Source of the DNA: Desulfuromonas sp.
Lineage (GTDB): Bacteria > Desulfobacterota > Desulfuromonadia > Desulfuromonadales > UBA2294
Direction: 5' to 3'
NCBI GenBank assembly: GCA_002869615.1
Contig: PKUH01000057.1
Coordinates: 1 to 64,000 of the forward strand
DNA: 64,000 nucleotides
The position numbers and the translations under genes were made by a program. Under the pieces are notes generated by a model, which was given only the letters and a program-made list of their open reading frames with translations, was not told where the DNA came from and made no database searches. Every line of letters begins with the position of its first letter. The first letter of the stretch is position 1. Positions 58,774 through 64,000 of this stretch are shown in pieces.

Positions 58774-59073
58774 ATGAAACGACCAAGTGCTCAAGAAATG
58801 ACATTAATGAAAGAAGATCTTTACCTGGGGCTTGCAAAAGGAGAACTGAGCATAAGAGAAGCGACTCTTAAAATGCGAAAAATTCTGGGTATGACTCAAA
58901 AAGAGTATGCAAAAAAAATTGCCGGCGTATCACCTCGCATCCTAAGCGCTTTTGAAACTGGCACCGGAAACCCGACCCTGGCAACACTCGAAAAAATTGC
59001 AGCGCCATTCGGCCTTGAAGTGACATTCCTCCCTCCGGAGTCATGGCGGATTCATCCCCCGAACACAAAGTAA
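58774..59073 (+). CDS. hipB: HipB-type XRE antitoxin
   Basis: A 99-residue protein with an XRE helix-turn-helix (about 35-85: LGMTQKEYAKKIAGVSPRILSAFETGTGNPTLATLEKI) and an N-terminal helical extension. The C-terminus is a short Pro-rich tail (PPESWRIHPPNTK). It should bind HipA and the four operators. ATG 58774 has GGGAG upstream and lies 27 bases after hipA. Confidence 0.9.
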   Translation: MKRPSAQEMTLMKEDLYLGLAKGELSIREATLKMRKILGMTQKEYAKKIAGVSPRILSAFETGTGNPTLATLEKIAAPFGLEVTFLPPESWRIHPPNTK

Positions 59074-59075
59074 AA

Positions 59076-59106
59076 GGGGACAGGCACCTTTCCGGAGCCA
59101 GTCCCC
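59076..59106. repeat. REP-like palindrome, right copy
   Basis: GGGGACAGGCACC (59076-59088) pairs with GGAGCCAGTCCCC (59094-59106), with two A-A mismatches, around a 5-base loop. It lies two bases after the hipB stop and may also end hip transcription. It is the best-formed of three related palindromes in the window. Confidence 0.65.
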
Positions 59107-59108
59107 TA

Positions 59109-59142
59109 AAAAAAAGGACCTGCTTTTCCAGCAGATCCCTTT
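59109..59142 (-). terminator. Terminator of tRNA-fMet
   Basis: Stem AAAGGGATCTGCT/AGCAGGTCCTTT (one mismatch) with a U-run on the minus strand, 7 bases after the tRNA 3' end. A diverged copy is at 57064-57093. Confidence 0.8.
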
Positions 59143-59149
59143 ATTATTT

Positions 59150-59226
<77 letters not shown>

Positions 59227-59239
59227 ACAACGGAGTGGG

Positions 59240-59268
59240 AATATAGCCTTTTGCCGTGGCGATGTCAA
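59240..59268 (-). promoter_or_regulatory. Sigma-70 promoter of tRNA-fMet
   Basis: TTGACA (59263-59268) and TATATT (59240-59245) with exactly 17 bases between, predicted start about 59233. It is the strongest sigma-70 promoter I see in the window. Confidence 0.85.
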
Positions 59269-59297
59269 CCCCTCATCCCTTATTTTTTCCAAGTATT

Positions 59298-59978
59298 TTA
59301 GCGCTTTCTTACGATCGGCTTAACCTTGAACTCTTTTTCGATTTTTGCCTTCAGATAGGAAACCTTGCTCTCGCCGGTGACCGGACCGACAAAGACCCGA
59401 TACCAGACCCCCTTGCTGCCGAGATCAGCCTGCTGAACGTAGACGTCATAGCCGCCCTGGGTCAATTTACCGAGAAGCTTGCCGGCCTCATCCGGCTGCG
59501 GAAAGGAGGCGACCTGAAGGATGTATGCAACCGTCTCCGGGTCGGCCTTCGGCCGGCTGGCCGTTTGAACCGGCGCTGCCTTCGTTTCGACGCTTTCGGT
59601 TTTCGTCGGTTGAAACACCTTTTCCGGAATCGGCTTTTTGACTTCCTCATTCGTGGCGGTGGCAGCCTTTGCCGTTGGCTTTTCAACCGGCAGGTTGATA
59701 CCGCTGCCGAGCGGCGGCTGCTCCCCCTTGGGCAATGATTCATAGAAGGTCAGTTCATCGGCCTTCTTTTCCGGTGCCTCTTTTTCGATTTTCTTTTTCG
59801 CCGGAACCTTCTTCGCCTCGGAAGCGGTCAAATCGACCGTCTCCTCCTGGGCGCTGTTGCGTCCGACCATGTAGCCGGAGGCGAAAAAGACGATGGCGAT
59901 TGTCAGGATAAAGGCGATAAAGACAAAAGACTGCTTCTTCTCTGATCGCCGGTCACTGCGGGTGCGAACTTCTACCAT
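59298..59978 (-). CDS. SPOR-domain membrane protein
   Basis: A 226-residue protein. A basic cytoplasmic start, one transmembrane helix (FVFIAFILTIAIVFFASGYM) and a Lys/Glu/Pro-rich spacer (50-140) lead to a SPOR domain (about 148-225, YILQVASFPQPDEAGKLLGKL to VGPVTGESKV). SPOR binds denuded peptidoglycan at division sites. It lies 17 bases after argS; the argS-SPOR pairing is common in this group. Confidence 0.9.
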   Translation of the reverse strand: MVEVRTRSDRRSEKKQSFVFIAFILTIAIVFFASGYMVGRNSAQEETVDLTASEAKKVPAKKKIEKEAPEKKADELTFYESLPKGEQPPLGSGINLPVEKPTAKAATATNEEVKKPIPEKVFQPTKTESVETKAAPVQTASRPKADPETVAYILQVASFPQPDEAGKLLGKLTQGGYDVYVQQADLGSKGVWYRVFVGPVTGESKVSYLKAKIEKEFKVKPIVRKR

Positions 59979-59995
59979 GACTGAAACCTTTCACA

Positions 59996-61654
59996 TTACA
60001 TTGATGTCGGGGCTGAGACCCCGAGCATCTGCAGAGCATTCGCCAGGACAATCCGTACGCAAGTGACGAGATAGAGCCGCGCCTGCGCTGTTGCCTGATC
60101 ATCTACCAGCACCTTCTGCCGGTTGTAGTAGCTGTGGAACAGGGCGGCCAGATCATGCAGATAATAAACGATGCGGTGCGGCTCATAACCGGCCGCCGCC
60201 TGTTCAACCACTTCGGTCAGACGGTTCATCTGCTTGGCCAGGGCGAGTTCGTCGGCATCGGTCAGAACAGAAAAATCGACTGCGCCGGCTTCAGGCAGGG
60301 CGACTCCTGCCTGCTCGGCATTGCGTTGAATGCTACAGACCCGGGCATGGGCGTACTGAACATAGTAGACCGGGTTTTCGTTGCTCTGCTTTTTCGCCAG
60401 TTCGAGATCAAAATCGAGCTGGCTGTCGGAGCGACGCATCAAGAAGAAATATCGGCAGGCATCGCTGCCGACTTCATCGACGACTTCGCGCAGGGTGATG
60501 AAATTACCGGAGCGCTTACCCATGGTAAACGGTTGCCCGTCGCGCAGCAGATTGACCATCTGGATCAGCAGAACCTCGAGATCCTCCGGCGGATGTCCGA
60601 GCCCGGACAAGACCGCTTTCATCCGCGGCACGTAGCCGTGATGATCGGCGCCCCAGACATCGATAACCCGATCAAAACCGCGTTCGAACTTCTCCATGTG
60701 ATAGGCGACATCGGAAGCAAAATAAGTGGGGCTGCCATCCGACTTGATCAGAACCCGGTCCTTGTCATCGCCAAACCCGGTCGTCTTGAACCAGAGGGCG
60801 CCCTCCTCTTCATAAGAGAGCTTTTTGTCAGCCAGCTTGCCGAGCTCGATATTGATCATATCACGATCATACAGGCTCTGCTCGCTGTACCAGTTGTCGA
60901 AGGTGATGCCGAACGCCGCAAGGTCACGACCGATCCAGTCGAGGATATGGCGAACACCGAAGGCCGAACAGCTTTTGATGGCGGCTGATTCATCAAGATC
61001 CTGCACCGCCGGCTCCTCTTCGCGCAGCCTGGCCGCGAGCTCCTTGATATAATCGGCCTGGTAGCCATCCTCGGGGAACGCGATCGTTTCGCCGTTCAAT
61101 TCGCGCAAGCGCATCCAGATTGATCGGCCGAGGGTCACAACCTGGTTGCCGGCGTCATTGACATAATACTCGCGCTGCACATCGAAGCCGGCCGCCGCCA
61201 GAATCGAGGCGACGGCATCGCCGACGGCGGCGCCGCGGCCATGACCGATATGGAGCGGTCCGGTCGGGTTGGCGCTGACAAATTCGACCTGGACTTTCGT
61301 CCCCTGGCCGACATCGGAGCGCCCGAAAGACTCTTTCTGCTGCATGATGCGATCAAGAACCTCGTACCAGCAGGTCGGATTGAGGAAAAAGTTGATAAAC
61401 CCGGGCCCGGCGATCTCGACCTTCGACCAGAACGGATCAGCACCGAGGGCGGTGACGATGGTTTCGGCAATCTGGCGCGGCGCCCGCTTTTCCTCGCGGG
61501 CCAGCAGCATCGCCACATTCGATGCAAAATCGCCATGTTCGCTCTGCCCAGGAATTTCGATCACAAAGTCGGGGATAACGCCGGAAGAGAGCACTCCTTC
61601 GGCGTAACAGTTATTGAGGGTATCGTTGATTTTACTGCGTAGCAGATCCTTCAT
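59996..61654 (-). CDS. argS: Arginyl-tRNA synthetase
   Basis: A 552-residue class I enzyme. The N-terminal Add-1 domain is followed by FVSANPTGPLHIGHGRGAAVGD (HIGH motif near 130), WGADHHGYVPR, and MGKRSGNFITLREV in place of KMSKS. The C-terminal DALR anticodon domain ends near VLANALQMLGV. Length is typical. It is followed by the SPOR gene. The gap 61655-61848 holds no gene. Confidence 0.96.
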   Translation of the reverse strand: MKDLLRSKINDTLNNCYAEGVLSSGVIPDFVIEIPGQSEHGDFASNVAMLLAREEKRAPRQIAETIVTALGADPFWSKVEIAGPGFINFFLNPTCWYEVLDRIMQQKESFGRSDVGQGTKVQVEFVSANPTGPLHIGHGRGAAVGDAVASILAAAGFDVQREYYVNDAGNQVVTLGRSIWMRLRELNGETIAFPEDGYQADYIKELAARLREEEPAVQDLDESAAIKSCSAFGVRHILDWIGRDLAAFGITFDNWYSEQSLYDRDMINIELGKLADKKLSYEEEGALWFKTTGFGDDKDRVLIKSDGSPTYFASDVAYHMEKFERGFDRVIDVWGADHHGYVPRMKAVLSGLGHPPEDLEVLLIQMVNLLRDGQPFTMGKRSGNFITLREVVDEVGSDACRYFFLMRRSDSQLDFDLELAKKQSNENPVYYVQYAHARVCSIQRNAEQAGVALPEAGAVDFSVLTDADELALAKQMNRLTEVVEQAAAGYEPHRIVYYLHDLAALFHSYYNRQKVLVDDQATAQARLYLVTCVRIVLANALQMLGVSAPTSM

Positions 61655-61848
61655 TATGGTTCTTCACTTTCCTGTTTATCGTGCCCTTTTAACTGCAATT
61701 CACTTCGGCGGAATCGGGGCATTTCCATGGCAGTCGCCACGCATGGGAAGGGTCCGGTGCGGCCGGTTCCCGGAACACCAGCAACTCCTGTTTTACCGAT
61801 ATCGCTGCCGGGGATCAACCGTGAATTCCATGCAACGAACGGGTCATG

Positions 61849-62253
61849 TTAGCCGCCGCCGGAGGTGGTGTCAACCCGGCTGTTTTCCGGGTGCTCTTCT
61901 CCGTCATCGAGTTTCTGGTCGGTCGGCATTTGTGGAGGTGACTGCTGTTGATTATTGTGAAACTGATAAACCTGCTCATCCGGTTTGACCATGCCGAGTT
62001 CACGCCGGGCGATGTTTTCAATCGTCTTGAGATCCTCACGGAGCGCATCGATCTCCTGGCGCAACTCGTCGTTCACTTTTTCCAGGTCGGCAATTTTCTG
62101 TTCAAGATCGGTTTTCTGCTGATAGGTTTTATAGACTTTCAACACCCCGCGCTCGCCGAACAGGGCGAAGCCGAGGAGCAGCAGCACAAGGATAATGAAC
62201 CAGGGGGGAATGGTTCTTTTTCGATGTTCTTTTATTTGGTTTGCTTCGGCCAT
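61849..62253 (-). CDS. ftsB: FtsB/DivIC-type septum protein
   Basis: A 134-residue single-pass protein. A basic start and transmembrane helix (PPWFIILVLLLLGFALF) lead to a coiled coil (about 45-85) and IENIARRELGMVKPDEQVYQF, the FtsB/DivIC signature. A Gln/Pro/Asp-rich tail of 35 residues is unusual. In the divisome FtsB works with FtsL and FtsQ. Confidence 0.88.
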   Translation of the reverse strand: MAEANQIKEHRKRTIPPWFIILVLLLLGFALFGERGVLKVYKTYQQKTDLEQKIADLEKVNDELRQEIDALREDLKTIENIARRELGMVKPDEQVYQFHNNQQQSPPQMPTDQKLDDGEEHPENSRVDTTSGGG

Positions 62254-62402
62254 ATCGATTCTTGCAGCGGCTGGTCAGATTCGTGCTTAATGTGCCACAG
62301 CGCGCGCAAGGTGACCAGCACTTTCTGCAAGAAAAATGGCTGGGGGAAGAGGCAAGGAGAAAAATGCCTGACCCTTCACGCCCAGCGTCTTGCGACTTGT
62401 CA

Positions 62403-62433
62403 GAAAAAAAACCCGCCGGGTCTCCCCGGCGGG
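62403..62433 (-). terminator. Terminator of the ComEA-like gene
   Basis: A 9-bp perfect GC stem (62412-62420 with 62425-62433), 4-base loop, and eight U on the minus strand, just after the stop at 62441. Confidence 0.95.
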
Positions 62434-62440
62434 CTGTTGA

Positions 62441-62746
62441 TCACGATCCAACCGACACCAGCGGCCTGATCTTTTCCAGAACCTTGCTGCCGATCCCTTT
62501 GACCTGCACCAGGTCATCGACCGTTGCAAACGGTCCCTGCTCGGTCCGATGCTGGATAATGCGGCCGGCAGTCACCTTGCCGATACCCGGCAGGGCTAAC
62601 AGTTCGGTTTCAGTCGCGGCATTGACATCAATCAGCATTTGAGCCTGCTCCGTTTTTCCGGAACTGCCTTCAGCAGCGACAACCGGCTGGGCAACAGCGA
62701 TGACAGCACAACAGACGAACAGTACAGCAATAACGATTTTTTTCAT
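62441..62746 (-). CDS. ComEA-like helix-hairpin-helix protein
   Basis: A 101-residue exported protein. A signal peptide (1-24, ending VVAAE) is followed by a ComEA-type double helix-hairpin-helix: DVNAATETELLALPGIGKVTAGRIIQHR and VDDLVQVKGIGSKVLEKI. It may bind incoming DNA in the periplasm or serve repair. GAGGGG lies before the ATG. It has its own terminator, so it is probably a single gene. The 168-base gap to lptD shows nothing. Confidence 0.9.
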   Translation of the reverse strand: MKKIVIAVLFVCCAVIAVAQPVVAAEGSSGKTEQAQMLIDVNAATETELLALPGIGKVTAGRIIQHRTEQGPFATVDDLVQVKGIGSKVLEKIRPLVSVGS

Positions 62747-62914
62747 GATTTCCCCTCACTTTAACGATTCAGTAGTGAATGTTTTCCGGCAAAAAAAATG
62801 CTGCCAACTCCCCCCTCCTTTCAGCGCCAGATTAACTGCTCGCCGGAATACGGAGCAGCCGCGTCAACATGGCAACGGAAGAAAGTTTAACCGGAAAAAA
62901 CGGTGCGTCAAGTT

Positions 62915-64000
62915 TTACAGGAAATTTTTTAACGGCCGGATGACCGTCTCGAGGAGCCGGTTTTTCGAAAGACCGCTCAGGGAAAAATTGATTTCGTATT
63001 TATCTTCATCCGGCCGGTCACTGAAACCAAACATCACGCTCCAGCATTCACCCCGGTATTCAACCCGGGTCACCGCCTCGAGCATGAGGACGGTTTCGAG
63101 ATCGCGCCGATGTTCATAAGAGACAAAGAGCGGGTCGAACAGGGCCAGATCAACGCCGCCGGACAGGTAATCGAAATCATTTTTCAGATATTGGTAATTG
63201 ATCAGCAAACCATTGCCGTGGCGATCATGCAAGCCGCCCCAGACCGCCCGGCTTTCGACGTAACGGGCATTATCGTTGGCGTCGTAGGCGATATCGCCCC
63301 GCAAAAAACTGTACGGAGTCGGCCGGATAATCAGTTCACCCCGAACCGGTGAAAATGGCCGGTTCTGGTCAGGGAGAGGGCCGGGATCCCGCTTCCTTTC
63401 CCGGATATCGTAATCGACCGCGAGGCGGAGGCTGCCGACCTCGCGAAAGCGGGGGGTTCCGTCATCGTCGACGCTTCGGGTGGTCAACCGGTTCATCAGC
63501 TCAAAGGTGACCAGGTTGACCGGATCAATCCGGTCGCGGCTGTCGAACTGCGGCAGATGACCCTGATCGACATTCGGGATAAAGAGGTAATGCACCATCG
63601 GCTCGACGACATGCCGCAAGTGCGTGACGTCACCGGTGTCGAAGGTAAAAACCCGGGCGACCCGACTACCGACGGACAGGGTCGCAATCGGCAACCCTTC
63701 CTGTTCGCTCACATCGTTAAACCGGTAATTGCGTTGCAGCCAGGAGACGGTCGGCACCATTTCCAGGTAACGGTTGACCAGCAGGTCGGTCGCCAGCATC
63801 GGCTGCAGCCGCAGGCGTCCCCCCTTCGGTCCGTCCCGATGCCAGAGATAACCGGGCTCGGCCAGAAATGAGGTGAAAATCGGGGTTTGACCCCAGCGTT
63901 GCGGCAGGTAATCGAAGCGGACTTCCGGAAGGTACTGCAACTGGGTAGCGCTGCTCTGCTCGAGGTCACGGTTATATTTGGCCTGCGCGGAGAGATTGAC
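62915..64000 (-). CDS. lptD: LPS-assembly outer-membrane protein LptD, C-terminal part
   Basis: A partial frame, open to the window edge (361 residues present, N-terminus missing). The sequence DYLPQRWGQTPIFTSF, the LFIPNVDQGHLPQFDSRDRIDPVN segment and NRLLETVIRPLKNFL at the end fit the LptD/Imp beta-barrel of deltaproteobacteria. It inserts LPS in the outer leaflet. The in-frame reading continues to base 64000, so the TTG at 63940 is not the true start. Confidence 0.87.
   Translation of the reverse strand, partial: VNLSAQAKYNRDLEQSSATQLQYLPEVRFDYLPQRWGQTPIFTSFLAEPGYLWHRDGPKGGRLRLQPMLATDLLVNRYLEMVPTVSWLQRNYRFNDVSEQEGLPIATLSVGSRVARVFTFDTGDVTHLRHVVEPMVHYLFIPNVDQGHLPQFDSRDRIDPVNLVTFELMNRLTTRSVDDDGTPRFREVGSLRLAVDYDIRERKRDPGPLPDQNRPFSPVRGELIIRPTPYSFLRGDIAYDANDNARYVESRAVWGGLHDRHGNGLLINYQYLKNDFDYLSGGVDLALFDPLFVSYEHRRDLETVLMLEAVTRVEYRGECWSVMFGFSDRPDEDKYEINFSLSGLSKNRLLETVIRPLKNFL

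Noticed and set aside
63940-63942. Internal start for the last gene, making it complete
   Set aside because: The frame stays open to base 64000 with LptD-like sequence; the gene is cut by the window edge.

Overview
The window looks like chromosome of a Gram-negative deltaproteobacterium of the Geobacter/Desulfuromonas/Pelobacter type. The evidence is a eukaryote-type citrate synthase, isoleucine entry through citramalate synthase, a membrane pyrophosphatase, LptD, many two-component and sigma-54 style regulators, a GEMM (cyclic-di-GMP) riboswitch and a TRAP transporter behind a sigma-54 promoter. Coding density is high. Base composition is GC-rich except for one AT-rich 2-kb cassette near 57-59 kb. 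This placement is an inference from gene content; no rRNA is present.

Layout. 0.2-3.7 kb: a UPF0718-type permease, a methyltransferase and citrate synthase. 4.0-9.6 kb: dusB, an NtrB-like kinase, an NtrC-like activator, and a hybrid histidine kinase whose receiver domain is cut by an in-frame UAA. 9.6-15.7 kb: a LVIVD beta-propeller protein, a TonB-dependent receptor, a TonB protein and an NlpC/P60 lipoprotein. 16-20.3 kb: folA, then the rpsF-rpsR-DUF2232-rplI-dnaB cluster (minus strand). 20.4-27 kb: ychF, hppA, pth, rplY, prs, tRNA-Gln, ispE (minus). 27.3-31.1 kb: a sigma-54-type promoter driving a dctPQM TRAP transporter, then a universal stress protein. 31.2-36.8 kb: an unknown membrane protein, an E2-like acyltransferase lacking the lipoyl lysine, and a divergent FadJ-like protein.

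37.2-52.8 kb is a nearly continuous minus-strand supra-operon: tilS-ftsH-folP-cdaA-cdaR-glmM-pdxJ-acpS-nnr-CBS-tsaE-lpdA-lysC-cimA-HhH. It links tRNA maturation, folate, c-di-AMP synthesis, amino-sugar (cell wall) supply, cofactors and amino acids. 52.9-57 kb holds tRNA-Met, a Sel1-repeat protein, a possible nuclease-fold protein, and a c-di-GMP riboswitch upstream of a stand-alone receiver and an M23 peptidase. It also holds a rhodanese gene with an in-frame UAA and a SECIS-like hairpin behind it.

57.0-59.2 kb is a small acquired cassette. A hipA-hipB toxin-antitoxin pair, in toxin-first order with four palindromic operators, lies between direct repeats that include the 3' end of the initiator tRNA gene. 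59.3-64 kb: a SPOR protein, argS, an FtsB-like protein, a ComEA-like protein and the 3' part of lptD, which runs off the window.

Most genes are housekeeping. The unusual items are the two UAA-interrupted genes (one possibly a former or recoded selenoprotein), the lipoyl-lysine-less E2, the predicted c-di-GMP OFF switch and the HipAB cassette.
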